A DNA stretch of 11,823 nucleotides from Candidatus Micrarchaeota archaeon RBG_16_49_10 (GCA_001784635.1 MFRS01000003.1:204830-216652), one strand, 5' to 3'. Positions 1 through 8,492 are shown, counted from the stretch's first letter. Program-made: numbers and translations. Notes: generated by a model from the sequence alone, not told the origin.

Positions 1-3000
1 GGCCGCTATTTAACGGTATGTCCTTGATGAACCGGTAGAACGTCCCGAACATTGGCCGATGGTCATGCGACGGCCCTGTTTTTGGCTGGTAGTAAATCTG
101 CCTGGTAAGGTCACCCCCAGCAAAGAACTGTTCCATTAAGCCACCGTGGTTAATGCCCGCCCAGATGAAATCATGGAGCCATTGCCCCCTGTCAAGGTTA
201 TTCGCAAACACATCCACGCCATTAAAATACCAGGCGGTCTCCCCACGGATAAACGGTTTCCTCTTGCCTTCCGAAAAAATGTTAGGCAGCGTGCTCAACC
301 AATACGAAAAGAGAGCTGAGTCATTGAACAGGGTTGAATTTGTCACCCCCTCTGTGGCATAGAGGTGCTGGTCCACGTAATCCATATCCGCCGAGGCTTT
401 ATCCGCATTGTTCCAGAAACGCCATGGGTAAGCGCTGCCCCAGAAGGAGGTTGAAACTAGGTGGGAATTGGGATGATTATAACGGCATACATTACCTACC
501 AACGCATCCGATACAGGCTCCTGCCCGAAGACCCCGCATTTCATATACTTTCCAAACTCATCGGCTTGGGCCCAATGCCTGGAGCTGCCGGGGTCGCCTT
601 CGTTCAAAAGCTCCCATGAATGGATGTTTGGGGAGTATCCCCACCTCGCCTGCATGTAGCGCCACCATGCCTGCTGTAGCCATCTGCCTTTGGTCACGTT
701 CCGAAAGTTGCCGTAAAAATAATCATCATCAGGCGCGGAGAGAGGTTGCCCATTATAGCCTATTGACTGGAGAATCCTGTCGTTTTTTTCAAGCATCACG
801 CTTTTCAGATAAATGTCATTTTGCTTTGCATTGTCCAGTAGTTTATCCAGCGCATACGCATCCCTTTGGTTTATATAGAGATGCATCGACATCCATGGCT
901 TGTAAACCAGATTAGGGCCATATTGCCCGGAGCCTAAGGATTCTTCCAGCCAAACATAGTCAACAAATACGTGCCCTGCACTCCTGTCGGAATCCGTAGA
1001 GTTGACATTGTCGAAAGTCAGATAAAGGCGGCCGGAAAAATCAGTTGCCCCGCTATTAAAGGTCCCTTCAATTATTGACCACCCAGAATTTTGCGGGTCT
1101 GGATAATCTGTCCATGACTGGCCTGCTGAAGGGGCATAGGTAGCAGCAATGACAGTCCCCGTGCCGGGGTAATAGCACTTTGACTGGTCTGTTGTTCCCC
1201 ATAGCTGGCCGCTAGATTTTTTCACTGCGAATCCATACGGCAGTCCCGCCACCCGCGGACCTTCCAAATCCTGGCTGCTATATCTTACTCTAACCCTGTA
1301 GGGAGTATTTTGCTTAAGTGCTATTTGAGGTGACAAATCCCCTAGCACTCTGCATGGGGTAAAAAACTGCTGGTCGCCATTCATGTCAGATGCCTCATCA
1401 AAATTTAGCCACATGTAATATTCCGAGCCCAACGGGAGTGAGGGCGGAACCAGCGAGGGGTAGTTGGTGAACTGACTGCTTATATTGTTGACTATTCCCA
1501 TCCTTGGCTCTTGGGTCGCATGAACCCTGTTGTGTGAACCCCATTTACCATACGATTCGCCATAGATGGAAGATTGGGTGATCCAGACCCTTGTGAGCTG
1601 AGTCCCGTTCGCCCCCATGATATCAAAATCATTTAAGACTGGGCCCAAAGGACTCAAATCGCCGCCATTCAGGTTAAATCCGAGAGCAGGGAAGTAGGTG
1701 CCATCATCATATTCAAAGTAGCGTGGGTCTTGGCTCAACTTAACAAAGCCGTGGCTTGATGAGTCCACCACATCGATGGAAGCGGGTGCCGTTTGGACAG
1801 TCCCCCCAGCATCTCTGGCAATGATGTAGTAACGCCATCCCCCAACCTGGTTAGGGCTGAGGCGGACTTTCCAATAACCGCTTGTAGGATAGAGCCAGTC
1901 CTCCCCATTCTTGACTTCGTAAGTGTAATCTTGGTAGTAGAATGCAGGCACCGTATAATTAGTTACCCAGTTGTCCGGTGTGAATACCGCGCTGACCGAA
2001 ACTCCAATCCCCGGGGCAATTCCCGGTGGGGGGTTGGCATCGTAGGGGAAGAACGAGTTTTGCGCTACTGTGTCCAAATCAAAGGAAACCTCGAACTTCT
2101 CGTATTTCGGGACTTGGTTGTTTGGAAAGTCCGCCAAATTGTCTCTAATGTTTGATATAACTGGTCCGGAGCCACTTGTAATCGTGAAAACTGCGCTCGC
2201 AACGGGGCTTGGGCTATACCCAGCTCTAATGGCAATCGACTTGATTGTCGCAGAGTTTGTTATGGTGAACGGCATGGCATATAAAAGGGAATTGTTTGTT
2301 GGGGTACTACCATCAGTTGTATAATAGATAGAAGCCCCTGTTGTCGCAGTCGTCAATATAATCTCTTGGGAAGTTGCAAATGTCCCGCCGTTTGGCGTTA
2401 TCACTGGCGTCTGTGCTCTGTTGGATGGCGTTACTATTAGCTGATTATTGCTCTGGATATTAATGCTGGAATTAGACGCTAAAGCTGCAATAAAATAATA
2501 CTCCGGGTCGCCTAATGTGCAAATGCCGAATATGTCGCCGTCGCACTGCCATTCTGCTAGCCATGTTGTCGTTGCGGTATTGCCGTTAAATGTTACTTGG
2601 GCCGGATTCGCCCGCGAAGGGTCATCAGGATCAAGCGTATCATCTTCCATCACTGTGAAGCCAACAAGCTGGCCGTTACAGTTGCTCCCTGTGGCAGTCA
2701 ACACGGCTTGTGTTCCCTCCGAGGCCGTGGCTTGTGACCAGGCTGCAGAGTTTAATGTGCATGTTGATGAGGCCGGATTTACCCTAATCGTCAAATCATC
2801 AAAAGACGAAAGTGCCCCATCCGAGGAAGTCAGTCTGAGCACATACGTCCCGTTAGTCGAAAACGTGGCAGTAGTGTCAACGTTATTGGAATTCCCAAAC
2901 GTTGGGCTGCTTGGGCCGGAAACAGTGCTCCATGCATATGTCAATGTGCCGGTGGGCAGGCCGTCATCCGACACAGTGCCATCCAAATTGGCAAGAGACG

Positions 3001-6000
3001 GGAGCGTTATTGTCTGATCACTGCCGGCATTTACAACGGGGGCCGTGTTCGTCACATTGCCACTGCTGTTTGCCTCAAGGATTGCAACAAGATTGTCTAT
3101 ATAATAAAGGTCACCTACCGGAATTACTGGAGTGTCTAAATATTTTGCAAGCTCATTGCGTGAGGCGTGTTTTACTAAGGACAGGCCTTGGAAAAGAGAG
3201 TGGGTCTGTTGGTAAGGCATAATAGCAAATTCCCCCTGAGTTTCCCCATTGTGGGCAACCATCCAGTATGGAGCAATGTCTTGATATTTTTGTAGGATAC
3301 TTTGAATATCTTTATCTGGATTAGAAGACCTGGCATTGGCATATAGATAATCACCCAGTTCTGGGGTCATATACGCAAAATTATAGTAGGTGATTAGGGA
3401 TTCAAAGTAGCATTCATTATCACATGTCCCAAAATTCTGTTGTGTATCAGGAAATGTCTTCAGATTTGTTATTCTTAGTGTTTTTAATCGATTAAGCTCC
3501 ATTTCATAAGCGGCATATTGTGCCTGATTTTGGCCAGCCATTTTTGCAAGTTCAATATAGCCAATATATCCTGAGATGTAAGCATTGTGAATATGCGGAA
3601 AGGCTGCCAGATAATCATTTGTTTTAGTGATGTTCGGTTTTATAGTATTTTGAGCTTGAGTGAGTAGTGAGGGCAGGCTACACGGCGAAGTGCACAAACC
3701 GGCTTGGGCATATTTCCACATAGCGTAGACATTCTGCGGTGGTATACCCCATCCGGAAAAACTCGCCCCTTGTTTAGGAGTAAAATGGGGGATATCAAAA
3801 ACTCGATAAATATATGGTGGATATGGATATGGGTCTCGAGGTATGCCGTTGGGTGGATAATTGAGGGACCCATTTATATCGTTAGTAAAACCAGTGTGTG
3901 AATAGGATAGAGGCGGAAAAAGATTATACTCACTCCGCAGATACGCTTTCACTTCGGCCTGTAAGTTTCTCGGGCTAGTCGGAAGAAAAGGAAGAGCTCG
4001 TAGAAGAACTAAATGTAAGTCTCCCGGATTATGCCAATAGTGTCCTAACTCGTCTTCGAAACCTCGAGAATGATGACCAAAAGCGAAACCATTACTCGGC
4101 ATAAGATGTCCAGCAGCTATCATCTCCGAAACTTCTTGCTCCAATCTAGTTCTAAGCAGCCCGTCTGTTAGTGACGAAGTGTTGCTTGGAGGTGTCATGT
4201 TTGGCGCAGAAGGAAGGACAGGAGCATTCGAACCTGCACCTCCTTGACCAAAGGCTACTAGTGAATTACCTAAAATAACATAGAGTTTTCCCTGATAGGC
4301 AGCTGGTCCAACCTTATCATTCTCATTCCAAAAAACAGCGGCACAGCAAGGAAGAGTGGGTTCATTAGGAAGAACCTTAGGATCCCAGAAAAATTTGGAT
4401 GCCTCTGTGAAGTAATACGCATTAGGATTAAGTGGTAAGCCTGCAGTATCAGTAGTCCAGTTGTAAAATGGCAAGCCGCCACTGTTAAAGTAACCTCTTT
4501 CTCGACTGAAGTCAGTCATCGGGAAATTGGTGTTGGGCTTGGATATGTTTATTTCACCCACACCCCGGTCACAGCAGTGGTTGTAGTACACTTTATCCCC
4601 AGAAGCTGAAAGTCCTGTCGGTTCATCAGAGGAACGTAGTCCAGAAAAGGGAAGGCTTAAAATGGGTGTTCCCACCTTCCAACCTGATATCGTGGCGCTC
4701 GAAAAGCTAGACCCTCTCGCTCTGTTTACGGTATGAAAATAAAGGACGGAGGCATTATTATAGTGTGAGACAACAGGAGGGTCGTGTGTACCTGTGTCAC
4801 CGACCCACGAGATTGGGGCAGCATCCATTCTTCCATCATTGTCTAAATCAAATTGTCTTTCAAGGCCCGTGACCCGATTAACAAAGAATGCATTGCGGCG
4901 ATACGGGAACTGCTCAAAATAATCAGGGAAGCTACTTCCGTTGGGATTGGGATTGCTACTCACGTCAAGTATCTTTTCACCCACCGCCCAGTACCCAGAT
5001 TGGGTATCATTACCAAGGACTCCAGGCACCTTACTCGGATTAGGATTTGGCCCAAACAACCATGCTGCCTCTTGCCCATTCGTTGCATAAAATCCACTCC
5101 GTGTGAATATAACGTCGTCGCCATATATCACAGGCCACCATGAGTAAAATCCGTTGCTAGGGAATTTATCCTTTGATGGGGTAGAGGCATTGGAGTCAGA
5201 TTGCCAAACTAAATCACCATTTTGGGTATTAAGTGCATACGCATAGCCGTCGTTTGAGGCAAAGTACAAAGTACCTCGAGATGTGGAAGAGATACCATCG
5301 TCCTCTGGCTGATAAGCCGCGGATTGCAGAATTTGATTTCCTGTTTGGTATTTCCAAACCAGCACACCAGAATTGGCATCGACTGCATAGAAGGCACCGT
5401 CTCTATTTCCCGCATAGACCATGCCATTTACAACTACAGGGCTTGTGTAAAAACCCCCATCTGCGGTAAATGTCCATAACCCTTCCCCACTGCTTGCACT
5501 CACGGCATGCAACTTCCTATCTATGCCGCCAACGAACAAAACACCGCTGTCGTAAGTGGGTGAGTGGCCAAGAGGGAGCTCAGTTGCATAAACCCAAACT
5601 AATGCTCCTGTGTTGGCGTCAAAGGCATAAAGCCCCCCGGCAGTCGAGACAAAAACCTTCCCGTCAGCTCCGACCACCTGGACATGCTGGGACACATATG
5701 GATAAATCGGCTTAACCCATAGAGCAGCAACATTATTTGGAACATTTTCAGGAGTCCAGCTGTGGCGTTGAGAATTTGCCCCTGCCATCGGCCAGTTGAT
5801 TTCTGCTGAACCGCTGCTCATAGAAACTACCAAAGTGTTTTCAGAGAAAACCTCTGGATTCACACTGGCCTTGAAAATATATTCAGGATCATCATTTAAG
5901 ATTGGAAGCGGACTGTCATCCTCCCATTCAGCTTTCCACATCAGGGTTGCCCTGCCTTGGGAGAATATCGTCTCCATTTTTTTTACGGACTTACTAGAAA

Positions 6001-6919
6001 CGAAGTCGATTTCAATTATTTCAAATGTCGTATTAAGCCCGTCGCAATTTTCGCCTTCAACATTCATGGAGACAAACTCTTGGTTTTTTGCGTTTGTTGT
6101 TGACCAGTAGGCCCTTGTAAGGTTACAGGGAGCGCAGTTCTGTATATCGACAGGCTTATTATCATAGGTTTGGCACAAATTTCTATCCATGCAGCTTCTA
6201 GTCCTATTCCCGGATATGCAGGCACTCCATTCTCCGCATTCCCAATTTTCAAGACATTTTACTTGTAAACCCTGTTTTTCCTGCAAAAGGCATGATCTCG
6301 TTGAAAAGGGCATGTTAAGTTGCGTATTGCACCTGTTTTTATCCTCGCAAACTCTAATTTGCGTATTGTTTGTACATTCACCCCATTCACTGCATTTCCA
6401 CTCTTCCTTGCAGGAGCCATCAGAGCATGGTGTTTCTAAATTAGGTTTGCTTGTTTCTGTGCCGCAGTTATTTAAATCGGTGCAACTTCTGGTTTGAAGA
6501 TTATCCATGCAACTACTCCATTGCGTGCATTTCCACCGTTCAGCGCATGCCATACCGCAAGAAGTTGTCTCACTGGTCTCATTGGCTGTTTTATTACAGT
6601 CGTTAGAAATAACACAAATCCTTGTTTGTTCCCCATTGGCGCATTCGCTCCATGGGTCGCAAATTTTTTTAACCGAACAGTTCGATGTTGAGTTTTGGAT
6701 TATCTTCGTGTCGTTTTTGAGCGGGGCGTCTTCACTGACATTCCCTTTATTTGCAGGTGAATCAAACTTTGCAGTTGGGTAACCGCTCGAGGCTTTACCT
6801 GTCAAACCTACCGGCTTCTGAAGCATTAGAACCAGAGACACGCCTATTAGCACAATAAATGCTAAAGACAAAAGAGGTTCAGCCCTAAAGTCAATTCCAT
6901 TCCTACTCTCCTTTCCCAT
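1..6919 (-). CDS. Giant multidomain surface protein with clan GH-A glycosidase domain (C-terminus beyond window)
   Basis: One reading frame stays open for 2306 codons from ATG 6919 to the left edge. Visible order: hydrophobic segment 16-33 (signal anchor); four thrombospondin-1-like repeats with CxxW(S/G)xC ~81-245; two-Cys Ig-like module ~264-355; PQQ-type propeller ~375-892 with repeated YAxDAxxGxLVW motifs and a DxDxDG calcium-type loop ~691-699; unrecognised helical domain ~918-1282; PKD-like domain 1290-1381; second two-Cys module 1387-1481; chitobiase-C-like domain 1501-1580; DUF5060-like domain 1586-1704; glycosidase from ~1723. In the glycosidase, WELLNEGD carries the likely acid/base E2107 and IRGET the likely nucleophile E2227, typical of retaining clan GH-A enzymes. 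A jelly-roll-like stretch (~1836-1992) interrupts the barrel. Many NxS/T sites fit an exported glycoprotein. Inferred role: binding and cleaving an external polysaccharide; substrate unknown. The start is supported by a TATA box at 6951-6960. The neighbouring ATG at 6926 reads into a stop. Confidence 0.9.
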   Translation of the reverse strand, partial: MGKESRNGIDFRAEPLLSLAFIVLIGVSLVLMLQKPVGLTGKASSGYPTAKFDSPANKGNVSEDAPLKNDTKIIQNSTSNCSVKKICDPWSECANGEQTRICVISNDCNKTANETSETTSCGMACAERWKCTQWSSCMDNLQTRSCTDLNNCGTETSKPNLETPCSDGSCKEEWKCSEWGECTNNTQIRVCEDKNRCNTQLNMPFSTRSCLLQEKQGLQVKCLENWECGEWSACISGNRTRSCMDRNLCQTYDNKPVDIQNCAPCNLTRAYWSTTNAKNQEFVSMNVEGENCDGLNTTFEIIEIDFVSSKSVKKMETIFSQGRATLMWKAEWEDDSPLPILNDDPEYIFKASVNPEVFSENTLVVSMSSGSAEINWPMAGANSQRHSWTPENVPNNVAALWVKPIYPYVSQHVQVVGADGKVFVSTAGGLYAFDANTGALVWVYATELPLGHSPTYDSGVLFVGGIDRKLHAVSASSGEGLWTFTADGGFYTSPVVVNGMVYAGNRDGAFYAVDANSGVLVWKYQTGNQILQSAAYQPEDDGISSTSRGTLYFASNDGYAYALNTQNGDLVWQSDSNASTPSKDKFPSNGFYSWWPVIYGDDVIFTRSGFYATNGQEAAWLFGPNPNPSKVPGVLGNDTQSGYWAVGEKILDVSSNPNPNGSSFPDYFEQFPYRRNAFFVNRVTGLERQFDLDNDGRMDAAPISWVGDTGTHDPPVVSHYNNASVLYFHTVNRARGSSFSSATISGWKVGTPILSLPFSGLRSSDEPTGLSASGDKVYYNHCCDRGVGEINISKPNTNFPMTDFSRERGYFNSGGLPFYNWTTDTAGLPLNPNAYYFTEASKFFWDPKVLPNEPTLPCCAAVFWNENDKVGPAAYQGKLYVILGNSLVAFGQGGAGSNAPVLPSAPNMTPPSNTSSLTDGLLRTRLEQEVSEMIAAGHLMPSNGFAFGHHSRGFEDELGHYWHNPGDLHLVLLRALPFLPTSPRNLQAEVKAYLRSEYNLFPPLSYSHTGFTNDINGSLNYPPNGIPRDPYPYPPYIYRVFDIPHFTPKQGASFSGWGIPPQNVYAMWKYAQAGLCTSPCSLPSLLTQAQNTIKPNITKTNDYLAAFPHIHNAYISGYIGYIELAKMAGQNQAQYAAYEMELNRLKTLRITNLKTFPDTQQNFGTCDNECYFESLITYYNFAYMTPELGDYLYANARSSNPDKDIQSILQKYQDIAPYWMVAHNGETQGEFAIMPYQQTHSLFQGLSLVKHASRNELAKYLDTPVIPVGDLYYIDNLVAILEANSSGNVTNTAPVVNAGSDQTITLPSLANLDGTVSDDGLPTGTLTYAWSTVSGPSSPTFGNSNNVDTTATFSTNGTYVLRLTSSDGALSSFDDLTIRVNPASSTCTLNSAAWSQATASEGTQAVLTATGSNCNGQLVGFTVMEDDTLDPDDPSRANPAQVTFNGNTATTTWLAEWQCDGDIFGICTLGDPEYYFIAALASNSSINIQSNNQLIVTPSNRAQTPVITPNGGTFATSQEIILTTATTGASIYYTTDGSTPTNNSLLYAMPFTITNSATIKSIAIRAGYSPSPVASAVFTITSGSGPVISNIRDNLADFPNNQVPKYEKFEVSFDLDTVAQNSFFPYDANPPPGIAPGIGVSVSAVFTPDNWVTNYTVPAFYYQDYTYEVKNGEDWLYPTSGYWKVRLSPNQVGGWRYYIIARDAGGTVQTAPASIDVVDSSSHGFVKLSQDPRYFEYDDGTYFPALGFNLNGGDLSPLGPVLNDFDIMGANGTQLTRVWITQSSIYGESYGKWGSHNRVHATQEPRMGIVNNISSQFTNYPSLVPPSLPLGSEYYMWLNFDEASDMNGDQQFFTPCRVLGDLSPQIALKQNTPYRVRVRYSSQDLEGPRVAGLPYGFAVKKSSGQLWGTTDQSKCYYPGTGTVIAATYAPSAGQSWTDYPDPQNSGWSIIEGTFNSGATDFSGRLYLTFDNVNSTDSDRSAGHVFVDYVWLEESLGSGQYGPNLVYKPWMSMHLYINQRDAYALDKLLDNAKQNDIYLKSVMLEKNDRILQSIGYNGQPLSAPDDDYFYGNFRNVTKGRWLQQAWWRYMQARWGYSPNIHSWELLNEGDPGSSRHWAQADEFGKYMKCGVFGQEPVSDALVGNVCRYNHPNSHLVSTSFWGSAYPWRFWNNADKASADMDYVDQHLYATEGVTNSTLFNDSALFSYWLSTLPNIFSEGKRKPFIRGETAWYFNGVDVFANNLDRGQWLHDFIWAGINHGGLMEQFFAGGDLTRQIYYQPKTGPSHDHRPMFGTFYRFIKDIPLNSG

Positions 6920-6950
6920 CCCATCGCTCTTAATAAATTCAAACTTGAGG

Positions 6951-6960
6951 TTATAAAAAT
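6951..6960 (-). promoter_or_regulatory. TATA box of the giant surface-protein gene
   Basis: On the minus strand the stretch reads ATTTTTATAA, a good archaeal TATA element. Transcription would start about 25 nt downstream, near 6929, leaving a leader of about 10 nt before ATG 6919. No clear Shine-Dalgarno sequence precedes the start, which fits a short-leader message. Confidence 0.5.
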
Positions 6961-7061
6961 GTGTGCTCGGTGTAAGCATACACATTCTTTGGGACCTACC
7001 TCATTTGGTATGCCGGCTACAAATATTCCAAGCTGGGAACCGATAAATCTACCAAAAAGAT

Positions 7062-7075
7062 AGCCGAGAAAGGGA
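7062..7075 (+). repeat. 13/14 copy of the tRNA-Cys 3' end (possible att scar)
   Basis: AGCCGAGAAAGGGA differs by one base from the last 14 bases of the tRNA-Cys gene (10335-10348, read on the plus strand). It lies in the 200-bp gap between the giant gene and the Lrp gene. There is no T-arm or other tRNA structure around it, so it is not a tRNA gene. Same orientation as the copies at 9859 and 10335. Confidence 0.45.
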
Positions 7076-7123
7076 GAGGCAGTTTAGGGTAAAGCCGTAT
7101 GGATGTGACTGAAAGTTGCATTT

Positions 7124-7564
7124 TTATTTCACCTGCTTCATTATTATCGCCGTCTTGGTCTTATCGACACCCTTTATTGACCTGAGTTTCTTTACCACAA
7201 AATCATTCAGCTCATCGGTATCAGAGACATAAAACTTTACCAGGATGTCCGTTTCCCCCGTCATTATGCACACTTCCTCGACACCAGGCAATAACGATAC
7301 TCTTTTCGCCACATCTTCTTGGAAATCGGGCTCGTTCGGCGGATAGTTGACCGTTATATGAATGTACGCCCCTATACCTTTGTTTATCTTCTTCTTGTCG
7401 ATAATGGCCTTATACCCAGTAAATATCCCTTCTTTCTTCAACTTTTTGATTCTGTTATGCACTGTGGTCTGCGGTATCCTAAGCCTTCTGGCCAAGTCCT
7501 TCGTCGTCAGTCTCCCTTCGTTTTCGAGCATATTTACTATTTCCAAATCCTTGTCGTCCAACAT
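7124..7564 (-). CDS. Lrp/AsnC-family transcription regulator
   Basis: The 146-aa product has the full length and layout of the family. An N-terminal winged helix-turn-helix (residues ~1-60, opening with MLDDKDLEIVNML, recognition helix around IPQTTVHNRIKKLKKEG) is followed by an AsnC/RAM ligand-binding and oligomerisation domain (~66-142) with the GVEEVCIMTGETDILVK segment. Family members bind DNA as dimers or octamers and often sense amino acids. The start codon lies 28 nt from a TATA element (7588-7596), so the message is probably leaderless. The palindromes that begin 2 bp upstream of the start suggest autoregulation. An asparagine synthetase gene lies 1.3 kb away behind a second copy of the same operator, so an asparagine-responsive AsnC-like role is plausible, but the ligand cannot be read from sequence. 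Confidence 0.93.
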   Translation of the reverse strand: MLDDKDLEIVNMLENEGRLTTKDLARRLRIPQTTVHNRIKKLKKEGIFTGYKAIIDKKKINKGIGAYIHITVNYPPNEPDFQEDVAKRVSLLPGVEEVCIMTGETDILVKFYVSDTDELNDFVVKKLRSIKGVDKTKTAIIMKQVK

Positions 7565-7587
7565 ATGGAATATTTTTCCATTTTTAG

Positions 7588-7596
7588 TATTTAAAA
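7588..7596 (-). promoter_or_regulatory. TATA box of the Lrp gene
   Basis: On the minus strand this reads TTTTAAATA. Its centre is 28 nt from ATG 7564, the spacing of a leaderless archaeal promoter. The element is itself inside the TAGT-N7-ACTA inverted repeat, so a bound dimer would cover it. Confidence 0.55.
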
Positions 7597-7637
7597 CTAT
7601 CTATTTTAGTATAAAATTCCATTTTTGTGGAATTAAA

Positions 7638-7646
7638 TTTATATAA
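7638..7646 (+). promoter_or_regulatory. TATA box for the 7695 gene
   Basis: TTTATATAA matches the archaeal TATA consensus well. Expected transcription start is near 7668, giving a leader of about 25 nt. It lies at the edge of repeat copy 1, just beyond the TTCCA-N6-TGGAA palindrome. Confidence 0.6.
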
Positions 7647-7694
7647 AGTAGATGCTTCTATTAGGCAGTATTAAAAATTAATACAGTGATAGAA

Positions 7695-7970
7695 ATGAAG
7701 TTGTATAAAGTTAAAGGCGAACCAATTTGTGGTGGGGGAGAATGTGAATCTACAATTTCGGACAGAATTAGAAGGGTTGTCTTTGAAGTATTGGGAAAAC
7801 CCGAGGATTATACTACTAGAGGAATTTATTTAGATGGAATATTAGACCTTAGTTCAGCTCATAAAAGTGGTAGTGTGAGATTTATTGATTCAATTATGCA
7901 TTTTTTAATTGATGTTTATGGATATAAAGTGGAAGATCTTGGTGACGGAAGATTTAGGCCTTTTAAATAA
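7695..7970 (+). CDS. Small protein of unknown function
   Basis: I do not recognise this 91-aa product. It begins MKLYKVKGEPICGGGEC, so it has a CGGGEC pair of cysteines near the N-terminus that could bind metal or form a disulfide. The rest looks like a compact soluble alpha/beta protein with no membrane segment, ending in RFRPFK. ATG 7695 was chosen because GTGAT (7686-7690) lies 4 bases upstream as a possible ribosome site. A GTG start at 7686 would add three residues. The gene is clearly more AT-rich than asnA or the PerM gene, and lies within the 947-bp unit bounded by the duplicated operator. It is followed 63 bp later by the HIT gene. Function not assignable. Confidence 0.75.
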   Translation: MKLYKVKGEPICGGGECESTISDRIRRVVFEVLGKPEDYTTRGIYLDGILDLSSAHKSGSVRFIDSIMHFLIDVYGYKVEDLGDGRFRPFK

Positions 7971-8033
7971 CAATTTCCCATTTTGTGATTATCTATTATT
8001 AATAAAAACGTTTTATTTCTCAAATATCAATTG

Positions 8034-8492
8034 ATGAGTATGTCCGATTGTGTTTTTTGTAAATTAGTTAAAGGAGAATTAGATTCAGCCAAAATTTGGG
8101 AAGACGAAGAATTCCTAGCTGTCTTAGACATATTCCCAAATACAAAAGGAATGACAGTTGTAATTACAAAGGACCATTATGATTCATATGTTTTTGACAT
8201 GCCTGATGACGTTTATCAAAGATTAATGTTAGCTACCAAAAAAGTTTCAAAAATATTAGAGAAAGGGCTCCCTGTGAAGAGAGTCGCCATGGTAATGGAG
8301 GGAATGTTTTCAAATCACGCTCATATTAAGCTATACCCACTTCATGGTTGGACTGAGAAACACATAGGAACGATACACCCAGGAAGAATATTCTTTGATA
8401 AGTACGAGGGCTATGTAACTACATTCTTAGGCCCGCCCGCCGATTTATCTGAACTTAAGAAACTATCAGAGGAAATTAGGAAAACGTTCTGA
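8034..8492 (+). CDS. HIT-family nucleotide hydrolase/transferase
   Basis: The 152-aa protein opens with SDCVFCKLVKGE, the CxxC zinc-binding and opening signature of HIT proteins. It continues with the ExxxAVLDIFPNTKGMTVVITKDH core. Its active-site motif reads SNHAHIKLYPLHG: the first two histidines of HxHxH, including the middle one that acts as nucleophile, are kept, while the third is lysine. HIT enzymes hydrolyse or transfer nucleoside phosphates (AMP-lysine, Ap4A and similar). The length is normal for a one-domain HIT protein. ATG 8034 is used; ATG 8040 (MSDCVFC) is equally good and TTG 8031 is possible. No ribosome site is evident, and an A/T-rich TATA-like stretch at 8011-8018 would fit a leaderless start. 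The gene is AT-rich like the one before it. Confidence 0.9.
   Translation: MSMSDCVFCKLVKGELDSAKIWEDEEFLAVLDIFPNTKGMTVVITKDHYDSYVFDMPDDVYQRLMLATKKVSKILEKGLPVKRVAMVMEGMFSNHAHIKLYPLHGWTEKHIGTIHPGRIFFDKYEGYVTTFLGPPADLSELKKLSEEIRKTF

Larger units (their letters stand above)
7566..7646. repeat. Direct repeat copy 1: divergent promoter/operator region
   Basis: These 81 bp match 8513-8593 at 79 positions with a constant offset of 947. The stretch contains four inverted repeats: TGGAA-N5-TTCCA at 7566-7580, TAGT-N7-ACTA at 7585-7599, ATTTTA-gta-TAAAAT at 7603-7617, and TTCCA-N6-TGGAA at 7617-7632. Centres are 14-19 bp apart, a layout expected for cooperative Lrp-type binding. It carries a TATA element for each direction and separates the Lrp gene from the 7695 gene. 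Confidence 0.85.

Noticed and set aside
153..6782. Many plus-strand open frames of 60-190 codons across the left half
   Set aside because: They lie opposite the continuous 2306-codon minus-strand frame and show no domain signatures, so they are shadows of that gene.
6861..7098. Minus-strand open frame containing GYLFGRFIGSQLGIFVAG between the Lrp gene and the giant gene
   Set aside because: It has no ATG, GTG or TTG start before the protein-like part, overlaps the giant gene's start in another frame and its promoter, and matches nothing I recognise. At most a remnant.
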